From JAAYDI01 sp052034005 (GTDB lineage Bacteria > Planctomycetota > Planctomycetia > Pirellulales > Pirellulaceae): a stretch of DNA of 23,502 bases. The position numbers and the translations under genes were made by a program. The notes beneath the pieces are model-generated. The model saw nothing but the letters and a program-made list of their open reading frames with translations. It was not told the origin of the DNA and searched no databases. How positions within the stretch are numbered: position 1 is the stretch's first letter; every line of letters begins with the position of its first letter. Positions 14,780-22,465 of the stretch are shown one piece after another. The DNA is taken from NCBI GenBank assembly GCA_052034005.1, contig JBPOJB010000058.1, forward strand, positions 1 through 23,502, given 5' to 3'.

Positions 14780-16045
14780 GTGACGAACCAGGAGCTGGGA
14801 AGCGGGCAGCGCGGGAAGAGCCACCGATCCATGTCCAACGCACTCGTCCTGATCATCGATCGCCTGGGGAGCGGCTTCGTGGGCCCCTATGGGAACACCT
14901 GGATCGACACGCCCGCGTGGAACCGGTTGGCCGCCCGGTCGCTGGTCGCGGAGACCGCGTTGAGCGACACGGCGACGCTCCCGGCGCTGTACGACTCCTA
15001 CTGGCATGGTCGGCACGCGTTCTCGACGCGGCACGCGCTGGACGTCCCGCCCCTGGCCCAGCAGCTGGCCGACGCGCAGGTCGAGTCCTGGCTGGTGACG
15101 GACGAGCCGCTGGTGGCTCAGCACGGTTCCGCCAGCGGGTTCCGCGAACGCGTGGTGCTGCCGATGGGCGAGGAGCGGGAGGCGGACTGCGTGGAGCACA
15201 CGCAACTCGCCCGGCTGTTCGCCACCACCATCGAAGTCCTCGAACAGGCGCGGCCGCCGTTCCTGATCTGGGTGCACGCACAGGCAATGCAAGGGCCCTG
15301 GGATGCACCGTATGAGTTCCGGTGCCGGTTCGTGGAAAAAGAAGACCCGCATCCGCCACGGACCGCAACGCCGCCCGATTGCCAACTGGCAGCCGACTAC
15401 GACCCGGACGAGGTGCTCGGATACCAGCATGCGTATGCCGGGCAGGTGAGCCTGCTCGATACGTGCCTCGGTGTCCTGCTGGATGCACTCGGGTCGAGCC
15501 CCGCCGGTAAATCGACGGCCCTGCTGGCCACCGGCGCGCGTGGCTACCCGCTGGGCGAACACGGCTACGTGGGACACACCCAGCGGCCGCTCCACGGCGA
15601 ACTGCTCCAGGTGCCATGGCTCCTCCATTGTCCGCAGGGGGACGGGGCGGGCTGGCGCACGCACCAGTTCTTGCAGCCCCCGGACGTCTACCCGACCGTG
15701 CTCCAGTGGCTGGACGTCGCGCCGCCCGGGGCACGGCTGTGGGGACGCGGCGCGCTGCCCCACACGCTCGAATCGGAAGACCGGACCACGCGAGAACAGG
15801 CTGGAAGCGTGGACGGCGACGAGCGGGCCATGCGCGTGCCCGCCTGGTTCCTCAGACGCGACGCGGCCGCCCGGCAGCTGCTGTACACCAAACCAGACGA
15901 TCGCTGGGAATACAACGAAGTCTCCGACCGTTGCCAGGAAGTCGCCGCTCAACTCGCCGTGCTGCTCGAATCGTTCGAGGCTGCGGCCCGCGCGGACGAT
16001 CGCCCGGCGCTGGCCGCCCTGGACGATTCCCTGCGAGTGACCTGA
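14780..16045 (+). CDS. Sulfatase / alkaline-phosphatase-superfamily protein lacking recognisable catalytic motifs
   Basis: The 421-residue protein has the overall sulfatase layout. It starts NALVLIIDRLGSGFVGPYGN, continues with TPAWNRLAARS, has a central WVHAQAMQGPWDAP, and later GYPLGEHGYVGHTQRPLHGE, VPWLLHCP and PPDVYPTVLQWLD. Active-site positions differ from the family. The C/S-x-P-S-R nucleophile motif is replaced by the region LSDTATLPALYDSYWHGRH. The first metal motif D-D has one Asp (IDRLG), and the D-H before GEHG is replaced (ATGARGYPLGEHG). It is therefore probably a pseudoenzyme or has changed chemistry. No signal peptide is seen. GTG 14780 has AAAGGAA at good spacing; ATG 14831, directly before the domain, is an alternative. 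It lies 33 bp after cdsA, so it is probably co-transcribed. Confidence 0.75.
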   Translation: MTNQELGSGQRGKSHRSMSNALVLIIDRLGSGFVGPYGNTWIDTPAWNRLAARSLVAETALSDTATLPALYDSYWHGRHAFSTRHALDVPPLAQQLADAQVESWLVTDEPLVAQHGSASGFRERVVLPMGEEREADCVEHTQLARLFATTIEVLEQARPPFLIWVHAQAMQGPWDAPYEFRCRFVEKEDPHPPRTATPPDCQLAADYDPDEVLGYQHAYAGQVSLLDTCLGVLLDALGSSPAGKSTALLATGARGYPLGEHGYVGHTQRPLHGELLQVPWLLHCPQGDGAGWRTHQFLQPPDVYPTVLQWLDVAPPGARLWGRGALPHTLESEDRTTREQAGSVDGDERAMRVPAWFLRRDAAARQLLYTKPDDRWEYNEVSDRCQEVAAQLAVLLESFEAAARADDRPALAALDDSLRVT

Positions 16046-16184
16046 CACGGCGGTCTGGCCCGATTCAGGCGCGGGGGAACGTGGCCGGGCGCTGGCCGGC
16101 CGACCTGCTAGCATGCACCCCCCGGCGCGTCCGTCCGCTGCGCATGGCCGGTCTGCGGCCTCGGGCACCCCCGTCGCGGGCCTT

Positions 16185-16212
16185 CAGGCGGCCCGGGGGT
16201 CGCGGCCGCCTG
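16185..16212. terminator. Strong GC hairpin after the plsC-cdsA-sulfatase-like genes
   Basis: CAGGCGGCC (16185-16193) and GGCCGCCTG (16204-16212) pair perfectly over 9 bp around a 10-nt loop. The hairpin lies 140 bp after the sulfatase-like stop and before the next promoter. Only a TTT follows some bases later, so it is at best an unusual terminator. Confidence 0.35.
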
Positions 16213-16285
16213 CCGCCGCCTTTGAGCTTAAGACAACCCGCGGCTCACAACCGTTTTGGGGTGGTTTCGATCGGCTGCCCGGGTC

Positions 16286-16291
16286 TATAAT
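16286..16291 (+). promoter_or_regulatory. Consensus -10 TATAAT upstream of the large secreted protein
   Basis: A perfect TATAAT stands 57 bases before ATG 16343; the -35 partner is poor (GGTTTC at 17-bp spacing). If used, transcripts start near 16298, which excludes the upstream in-frame ATG at 16256 as the start codon. Confidence 0.4.
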
Positions 16292-16342
16292 CCCGCGTTT
16301 GCTTATCGCTGGTTCGGACAGGGAAGTCCGCACTCACACGGC

Positions 16343-19300
16343 ATGTCAATACTGGGCTGGATGTCGCACAGGATGTGCACCTTCAACCAATCATGTCGGC
16401 ACCTGGCGCTCCTGTGCGCGCTGAGCGTCGTGACGGTGGCGTCTGGTCAGACCACGGACCTGCAGCTGCGTGTTGCCTGGGGCGGTGGCCAAGCGCGCTT
16501 ATGGCATGGTGCGCTCAAGGTGGCGGACGGTTCGTTTTCCGACTTGGAGTACCTGGGCCTGGACGCGGACGAGTCGGCCACGATCTATGTGCAGCGCAAC
16601 GAGCTGGTGATCCGGCAGTTGGCGGAGCGGGATTACGATGGTTTCGACGTACGCGTCTCGGCGCCGATCACGTCGGCCCTGCATTTCGACCTGACATCTC
16701 CCAAGCATCCGGAGGAGACGCGGCGGATCGAGGTGCCGATGTCGGACCTGGTATCCGGCTTCTACCACACGGAACTCGACGCGACGGGCAACCAGCTGTT
16801 GATCCAGCGGGTGAGTGGCGACGCGTTGCGGGTGAAGTGCGACCGCAGTTCACTGGTATTTGCGCCGGGCGAGACGTTCACGTTTGAGATACAGCCTCAC
16901 GAGTTGGGTGTCGAGGCGGGGGCGGCCGTGCGCTACCACATCCAGTTGGTGCCGGCCCGGTCCAGCACGACGCTGTGGGAACAGGACCTGGAACCGGCGC
17001 CGGCGGAGGGCGGTTCCGGGCTGGTGGTCGGTCCGATCAGCGTGACGATTCCGCGGACGGAGGGGGTCTATGACATTATCGTCTCGGCCCATCGCAAGAA
17101 GACGCTGCGCAACACGTTCGCGCGTGCCAAGCCGCTGCACGAACGGCGGGTGCAGTTGATTGCGATTGCACCGGAGCCGCTGGTGGCCGAGCCGCGCGAC
17201 TGGGCGCTGGTCAACACCATCGATTCGCACAGCGTGAGCTGGATGGAGTGGCTCACGCGCGTGCCCAAGCTCCCGTTGCTGCCCGACTTCCGCCAGGAGC
17301 CGCTGGCCAACGGCAAATCCAGCGTGTTGCGGCACCAGGGCCAGGAGCTGGTGCAGTTGGGCCCGGGCGGCTGGCAGGCGTATCCGCTGCCGGTGGAGCG
17401 GGTGGGTCAGCCGCACCGACTGGAGGTCGAGTACCCGAGCGACCTGTCACAGACGCTGGGGATCAGCGTGGTGGAGCCGAACGCGGCGGGCAAGGTCGTC
17501 CCGCTCGGTCTCGACAGCGGCGTGCATGTCTCGGACCCGATCCCGGGCGACAAGCCGCGGATGCTGCGGCATAAGCTGGTCTTCTGGCCGCGCACGACCG
17601 CGCCGCTCGTGTTGCTCACCAACCGTCACGACGCGTTGCCGGCCGTCTTCGGGCAGATCCGCGTGTACGCCGGGCCCAGCGCGCTGCCGCCCGCCGATGC
17701 GCCTCCCGACGGCGCGCGCGGCGCACGGCTGCTGGCCGCCTACTTCGACAAGCCGCTGTTCCCCGAGAATTTCTCGGCGTCGGAAGTGGCCGATCCGGGA
17801 ACCGGGCGCAGCCTGCGGGATTGGGTCACGTTCTACGAGGGCGGCCGGCGGCTGGTCGAGTACCTCAAGCATGTGGGCTACAACGGCGCGGTCCTGTGCG
17901 TGGCACGCCAGGGCAGTGCGATCTATCCCAGCCTGCTGTGGCATCCAACGCCCAAGTACGACACCGGCACGCTCTTCACCACCGGCCAAGACCCGTTCCG
18001 CAAGGATGTCCTGGAGATGCTGTTCCGGCTGTTCGATCGGGAGGGCTTGACGCTGATCCCGGCCGTGCAGTTCTCGTCGACGTTGAGCGAGCTGGAGTAC
18101 GAGTTGCGTCGTGGGGGCGACAAGGCGGACGGGATCAACCTGGTCGAAGGTCAGGGCCGGTCGTGGCGCCAGTTGCAGGGCGCGGATCATGGCATGGCCC
18201 CACACTACAATCCGCTCGAGCCGCGCGTGCAGGCCGCCATGCGCCAAGTGCTCAACGAACTGACCGACCGCTACGCCCGGCACAGCGCGTTCGGCGGCCT
18301 GGCGCTGCAGCTGGACCCGGAGACATACACGCTGCTGCCGGGCGAGCCCTGGGGCCAGGACCCCGCGACGCGCCGCCGGTTCGAGCGGAGCCTGGCGGCA
18401 GCCGAAACGCAGGCGAAGGCCGACAACCGCGACATCCTGAGAGTCACCAACCGGTCGCGCGATCGCCAGCGTGACTGGCTGGTGTGGCGCGCACGCGAAA
18501 TGGGCCAGTTCCACCGCGACCTGCTGGAAGACCTGGCCCGACGCCGCGCGGATGCCCGACTGCTGCTGCTGGGCGGCAACATGTTCACCAGCCCGGCCGT
18601 CCAAGGGCTGCTGCGCCCGACGCTGCCCAACGAGCCGAATGTGCGCGAGGCGATGCTGCAGCTGGGTCTGGACCTCGACCAATACGTGGACCAGCCGCAG
18701 ATCGTGTTCTGCCGCCCGGACCGCATCGCACCCCGCACGCCGCTCAACCCGCAGGCCGTCAACATCAACCTGGCCACCAGCCCGGTCGTCGACGGCGCGT
18801 TCGCCCGCATCCAGCCGGCCGCCAGCCTGTTCTACCACGAGGTGCTGCCGATCTCCCTGCCCTCGTTCGACGCGGTGAGCCCCTTTGGGCGCGAGAGCAC
18901 GCACACGGCCCTGTTCACGCACGTCACGCCCTCCAGCGACGCCAACCGCCAACGGTTCGTCCACCACCTGGCCCTGCGCGACGTGCATTGCCTGCTCGAC
19001 GGCGGCTGGATGCTCGCCATGGGCCAGGAGGAGGCCCTGCGGCCGCTCCTGGAGACGCTCCGCCGACTGCCCGCCGGACCGTTCGAAACGGTCGAGCCAC
19101 AGGCGTCCGGCCTGCCGTCCCAGCCGCTGGTGGTCCGCACGCTCGCCCGGGACAAGTCGACCTACATCTACGTCGTGAACGACTCGCCCTGGCCGCTGAC
19201 CGCCGAAATCGACCTGCAGGCGCCCGGCGCGTGCACGCTCGCACCGCTCGGCAATCGGCCCCTGCACGAACCCCAGTGGCTCGGCGCGCAGATGACCTGG

Positions 19301-20254
19301 AACGTCGATCTGGACCCGTACGACCTGATCGCCGCGGTCGTCAACAGCGACCAGGTCCGTGTCGATACCTGGCGCGTCACGATCGACCGCAACAGCTACG
19401 CGCACTTGCGGCAGCAAGTCAATACCCTCAACGCGCGCGCCGCGATGCTGGGCCGCGCCGATCAGCTCGGCGTGCTGACCAACCCCGGTTTCGAACTGGC
19501 CGCCGACCGGCTGCCCGGCTGGATCCACGCCCAGGGCGCCGGGATCTCGATCACGCCCAGCGTCCAGGAGCATTACGAGGGCGCGCAATCGTTGAGGATG
19601 TCGAGCGACGGGAGCGAAGGGGCCGTCGCGTGGATCCGCAGCGACCCGTTCAGCCCGCCCCAGACCGGCCGCATTGCCGTGATGGTCCGGTTGAAGGTCG
19701 CGGACCCCGCCGAACAGCCGCCCCTGCGGCTGGCCATCGAAGGACGCCGATTCGACGGCTCGACTTACTACCGGCCCTTCAACGTCGCACAGAACGCCCG
19801 CACCCAACTGCTGACCACCGACTGGGGCCCGAAACCGTTTGTGATGCTGGTGAGCGACCTGCCCACCCGAGAACTGGCCGACTTGCGCGTCGGGTTCGAC
19901 CTGATGGGCAAGGGCGAAGTCTGGATCGACGACGTGCAGGTCTTCGACCGCTGGTTCCCCAAGAACGAGCGTGACGACCTGATGATCCTCAGCGGCCTGG
20001 CCGTCCGTTCGTTGAGTCTGGGGCAGCTGGGCGACTGCCAGCGCATCCTGTCGGGATACTGGCCGCAATTTCTGCTCGAGTACGTCTCGCCGGGCGAACC
20101 GCAGGTTGCCGCGAGGCCCGCCGACACGACCCGCGCCGACCGCGCGTCCTCGGCATCGTCGTCCCCCGGGTCGGACACCGGCTCGTCCAAAGAGTCGGTG
20201 AAGGACAAAGTCAAGCAACTCCTGCCGACCAAGGTCTTCCCCTTCCGCCGGTGA
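16343..20254 (+). CDS. Very large secreted glycosidase-like protein with C-terminal CBM-like module
   Basis: The protein has about 1300 residues. A signal peptide (LALLCALSVVTVASG, cut before QTT) follows a short polar start. The N-terminal third is beta-rich (about 16450-17650). The middle (~17720-19120) resembles GH10-like/GHL10 TIM-barrel proteins: RLVEYLKHVGYNGAVLCVAR, then LFDREGLTLIPAVQFSS and HYNPLEPRVQAAM. A beta-sandwich like CBM4/9 lies at ~19480-19960 (NPGFELAADRLPGW to GEVWIDDVQVFDRW). The tail is Ser-rich and ends with a basic stretch. It is expected to be exported; the sugar substrate and catalytic acids cannot be assigned. ATG 16343, 16361 and 16373 are all possible starts; none has a good ribosome site. 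It converges with the HIT gene 21 bp downstream. Confidence 0.72.
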   Translation: MSILGWMSHRMCTFNQSCRHLALLCALSVVTVASGQTTDLQLRVAWGGGQARLWHGALKVADGSFSDLEYLGLDADESATIYVQRNELVIRQLAERDYDGFDVRVSAPITSALHFDLTSPKHPEETRRIEVPMSDLVSGFYHTELDATGNQLLIQRVSGDALRVKCDRSSLVFAPGETFTFEIQPHELGVEAGAAVRYHIQLVPARSSTTLWEQDLEPAPAEGGSGLVVGPISVTIPRTEGVYDIIVSAHRKKTLRNTFARAKPLHERRVQLIAIAPEPLVAEPRDWALVNTIDSHSVSWMEWLTRVPKLPLLPDFRQEPLANGKSSVLRHQGQELVQLGPGGWQAYPLPVERVGQPHRLEVEYPSDLSQTLGISVVEPNAAGKVVPLGLDSGVHVSDPIPGDKPRMLRHKLVFWPRTTAPLVLLTNRHDALPAVFGQIRVYAGPSALPPADAPPDGARGARLLAAYFDKPLFPENFSASEVADPGTGRSLRDWVTFYEGGRRLVEYLKHVGYNGAVLCVARQGSAIYPSLLWHPTPKYDTGTLFTTGQDPFRKDVLEMLFRLFDREGLTLIPAVQFSSTLSELEYELRRGGDKADGINLVEGQGRSWRQLQGADHGMAPHYNPLEPRVQAAMRQVLNELTDRYARHSAFGGLALQLDPETYTLLPGEPWGQDPATRRRFERSLAAAETQAKADNRDILRVTNRSRDRQRDWLVWRAREMGQFHRDLLEDLARRRADARLLLLGGNMFTSPAVQGLLRPTLPNEPNVREAMLQLGLDLDQYVDQPQIVFCRPDRIAPRTPLNPQAVNINLATSPVVDGAFARIQPAASLFYHEVLPISLPSFDAVSPFGRESTHTALFTHVTPSSDANRQRFVHHLALRDVHCLLDGGWMLAMGQEEALRPLLETLRRLPAGPFETVEPQASGLPSQPLVVRTLARDKSTYIYVVNDSPWPLTAEIDLQAPGACTLAPLGNRPLHEPQWLGAQMTWNVDLDPYDLIAAVVNSDQVRVDTWRVTIDRNSYAHLRQQVNTLNARAAMLGRADQLGVLTNPGFELAADRLPGWIHAQGAGISITPSVQEHYEGAQSLRMSSDGSEGAVAWIRSDPFSPPQTGRIAVMVRLKVADPAEQPPLRLAIEGRRFDGSTYYRPFNVAQNARTQLLTTDWGPKPFVMLVSDLPTRELADLRVGFDLMGKGEVWIDDVQVFDRWFPKNERDDLMILSGLAVRSLSLGQLGDCQRILSGYWPQFLLEYVSPGEPQVAARPADTTRADRASSASSSPGSDTGSSKESVKDKVKQLLPTKVFPFRR

Positions 20255-20275
20255 ACAGGCGGTCGGCGGGGCCGC

Positions 20276-20620
20276 TCATCCGGGCGGCCACCGCATCGGG
20301 CGGCCGGCCAGCAGGTGGAAGTGCAGGTGCGGCACGACCTGCCCGGCCGCTGCGCCGCAATTGCACACGAGGCGGAACCCCGCGTCCAGCTTGAGCTGCT
20401 GGGCCAGGCGCGCAGTGACCATGACCAGGTGTCCGACCACCGCGTGGTCTTCGGGCGTGAGCGCGTCCAGTGAGCGGATCGGCTTCTTGGGCACGAGCAG
20501 CAGGTGCACGGGCGCCTGGGGGTCGATATCGTTGAACGCCAGGCAGTGCTCATCCTCGTACACGATCGTCGCGGGGATCTCGCGGTCGATGATCTTCTGA
20601 AAGACGTTCTTGTCAGCCAT
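20276..20620 (-). CDS. HIT-family (histidine triad, HINT-like) nucleotide-binding protein
   Basis: This 114-residue protein contains the histidine triad HLHFH (98-102) within GQVVPHLHFHLLAGR, and the family start DKNVFQKIIDREIPATIVYE with DIDPQAPVHLLLVPKK. HINT proteins are purine nucleoside phosphoramidases acting in the cytoplasm. Length and motifs are normal. The usual N-N/S-G stretch before the triad reads CNCGAAAGQ. GGAG lies seven bases before ATG 20620. A longer in-frame extension upstream overlaps the next gene and does not resemble the family. It follows the small unknown gene at 38 bp on the same strand and probably shares its transcript. Confidence 0.92.
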   Translation of the reverse strand: MADKNVFQKIIDREIPATIVYEDEHCLAFNDIDPQAPVHLLLVPKKPIRSLDALTPEDHAVVGHLVMVTARLAQQLKLDAGFRLVCNCGAAAGQVVPHLHFHLLAGRPMRWPPG

Positions 20621-20658
20621 GAATGGACTCCGAAACGCGTGGCGGCTCCGATGGCGGC

Positions 20659-20988
20659 TCAGACGTTCTCCTCGACCAGCGTCGGGACGGCGTCCGCGTC
20701 CGGCCGTGCGCGGCGGCGCGTGCGGCGGACCGGCTTGATGCTGCTCCATTCCTTGGTCAGCGTCTCGAACACCTCGGGCGATTCGTATCGGACGATATCC
20801 TTGCCTTCGGGCATCGGACCGATCAAGCCGCGGAAGACGGGCAGACCCCGCAACGCCAGGTCCGTGCTGCAGTCGTCGATACCGATTTGGGTGTGGAATT
20901 CGAGCAGCGCATCGGTGGACGGATAGTCCTTGATGCGCAGAGTCCCATCGCTGGCACGGGTCACAACGCGCGTAGTATGCTTGCTCAT
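20659..20988 (-). CDS. Small conserved-looking protein of unknown function
   Basis: The 109-residue protein starts MSKHTTRVVTRASDGTLRIK and continues DYPSTDALLEFHTQIGIDDC. It contains RGLPVFRGLIGPMPEGKDIVRYESPEV and a basic C-terminal run (KPVRRTRRRARPDAD). No known domain is recognised and there is no signal peptide or membrane segment. AAGGGA lies eight bases before ATG 20988; an in-frame start at 21018 has less support. Tight linkage with the HIT gene suggests a shared transcript but gives no function. Confidence 0.6.
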   Translation of the reverse strand: MSKHTTRVVTRASDGTLRIKDYPSTDALLEFHTQIGIDDCSTDLALRGLPVFRGLIGPMPEGKDIVRYESPEVFETLTKEWSSIKPVRRTRRRARPDADAVPTLVEENV

Positions 20989-21326
20989 GCTTCCAGTCCC
21001 TTCGCTTGGCCCCCGCATCGATAGAAGGGCGGTCTTCCCGGACAGACAATTCCCCGCTCCGCGACCGCCGCTGTCGCTCTAGGGTATCGGACGGCCGGCG
21101 CCGGGCGGACCACGGAAAATCAAGCCCGACGCACATGGCACGCATTCGCGAGAATCGCTACAGCAGATCCGAGCGTTGTCGACGCCATAAGCCGCATCGG
21201 GCGACCCGCGACGCGCCGAGGCCCAGGCCGCGGCCGGCACAACCGGTGCGGCCTGCACCGCCAACCCGCTTTGCCCGGGAGCCTGACCGGCGCGGCACCC
21301 GAGTGGGGCATGTCGCACTTTGTTTT
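20989..21326. other. Intergenic stretch at the left boundary of the right accessory region
   Basis: About 340 bases without a convincing gene on either strand. It must carry the promoter of the minus-strand small gene/HIT pair, but no clear -35/-10 pair is seen. A run of seven T residues (21322-21328) adjoins the transposase remnant. Confidence 0.4.
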
Positions 21327-21845
21327 TTAGGTGGCCTGCTGATAGCTGGCGGATGAGACCAAGCGGGCCACCCGTCGGGACCAGAAGTCGGTGACCACGT
21401 CGGTGTCGCTCAGTTGGTCGGCCACAAGGTGAAGCATCGGGTCGGCACCCTCGGACCAGAGTTTCTCGGTGCCTTTGACGCGCCGGTTGATCTGTTTGAT
21501 CGTGGATTCGATGAGGCTGCTGGTCAACGGTAGCCCCCGGCGGCGTTACTCGTCATATTTCATCGGCGATCGCTGGTTGGTGAGATACTTTAAGGAAGCG
21601 GCTACCTGCGCGCGAGGGTCTCCTTTTTCGCGGGGCTCCGGGACGCCGAGTTCTTGCTGTCGCTGGCCGAGGGTGGCAATCAAGGAGTCGATCTGCCCTC
21701 CCCATAGCCACTGGGCCCAATGGCAGTAGCGCGACCAACGTGCCATAATCAGGTCGGTGGCGGCTGTTTTTCGCTGAGCCGCGCCAGGAATGAGGAGACG
21801 GCGTGAGCGAACGCCACCATCCCGGCGCACAGGAAGAACAGTCAA
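21327..21845 (-). pseudogene. Transposase C-terminal remnant with internal TAA
   Basis: The minus-strand frame reads ARWSRYCHWAQWLWGGQIDS, QVAASLKYLTNQRSPMKYDE, a stop (TAA, 21546-21548), and then RRRGLPLTSSLIESTIKQIN and RVKGTEKLWSEGAD. The segment SLIESTIKQxNxRVKGTEKxW is the C-terminal signature of a DDE transposase, with the catalytic Glu in IEST; the IS family is not assigned with certainty. By analogy the stop sits where related proteins have Tyr (Y-R-R-x-GLP). Everything N-terminal to about 21790 is unrecognisable, so at least half the gene is missing. No terminal inverted repeats were found. Confidence 0.72.
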
Positions 21846-21955
21846 CTGGCATCCTGCATCGCGCCTTATGGGTGTGACAAAGCACTAGACCCGTTTGACT
21901 CCTGGGCACAGCGTACATTGACGTTCTATTCATCATGGCACGGGAGCCCGGCCAT

Positions 21956-22399
21956 ATGCTAGAACTTCGAGTCGCTGGCCGTCACCATCAACTGATTTGG
22001 CGGTGTCCCGAGTGCCACGCGCTGGTGCGAATACCAGACTTCGCCGAGCGTGTCATCTGTGTGTGCAGGGTCGTTTACCTCCGGTCCGAGAGCCGCATCG
22101 ACCGATCACAAGTCCTGCCGGAGTATCAACGCACCAAGCTACAGCAGCCGCAGCCTGGACCTGGCACTGAGCTACGGAAGATCCTGGGATGCGGTTGCTC
22201 TGCGGGCTGGGCAGATCGGATGAATGCCTGAAGGGCGGACGGGTGCGCGGTTCGAGTGGACGAAATTCTGGCATGGCTCATCGAGGATCTACCACAGCGG
22301 CACGAGTCAGTCAGCCGCGAGGTGGCTGAACGAATGGTGTGCCTGGCGATCGCACGGGCACGTGCGACAAATGGCAGCCAGAAAACAAGCCCCTTCTGA
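21956..22399 (+). pseudogene. Small zinc-ribbon-like conserved protein gene broken by TGA
   Basis: The frame starts MLELRVAGRHHQLIWRCPEC and has CPEC (CxxC) and CVC (CxC) pairs that could bind zinc, followed by QPGPGTELRKILGCGCSAGW. At 22229-22231 a TGA follows ADRMNA. After it the same frame continues for 55 codons as RADGCAVRVDEILAWLIEDL and SREVAERMVCLAIARARATN, ending at TGA 22397-22399. The recalled family pattern (GPGTEL, a CxC, then 'M-x-A-W-G-x-x-x-C' and a helical end) has Trp at the stop, so one TGG-to-TGA change explains the break. GGGAG lies nine bases before ATG 21956; an ATG at 21935 is also in frame. The biochemical function is unknown. Confidence 0.65.
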
Positions 22400-22436
22400 G
22401 TGTCATCGCACTTTCCGCACATGTGCCTTTGAATTG

Positions 22437-22452
22437 CCGCGAATATTCGCGG
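22437..22452. repeat. Perfect 16-bp palindrome CCGCGAATATTCGCGG
   Basis: The palindrome lies 13 bases beyond the stop codon of the IS1634-type transposase. It could be a terminator-like hairpin for the minus-strand gene, part of the IS end, or a protein-binding site. No T-tract follows on the minus strand. Confidence 0.6.
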
Positions 22453-22465
22453 GGTGTCCATCCGT

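Noticed and set aside
12674..16168. Very long minus-strand open frame (1164 codons)
   Set aside because: It lies opposite plsC, cdsA and the sulfatase-like gene, which all have family motifs and share the same phase. A high-GC third position removes stops from that antisense frame; the translation is low-complexity His/Arg/Gln-rich with no domains.
17447..20218. Long minus-strand open frame (923 codons)
   Set aside because: It is the antisense shadow of the large secreted protein, with the same GC-driven lack of stops and no recognisable motif.
20621..21145. N-terminal extension of the HIT protein on the minus strand
   Set aside because: It overlaps the small unknown gene out of frame, and the HIT family starts at MADKNVFQKI with a proper ribosome site.
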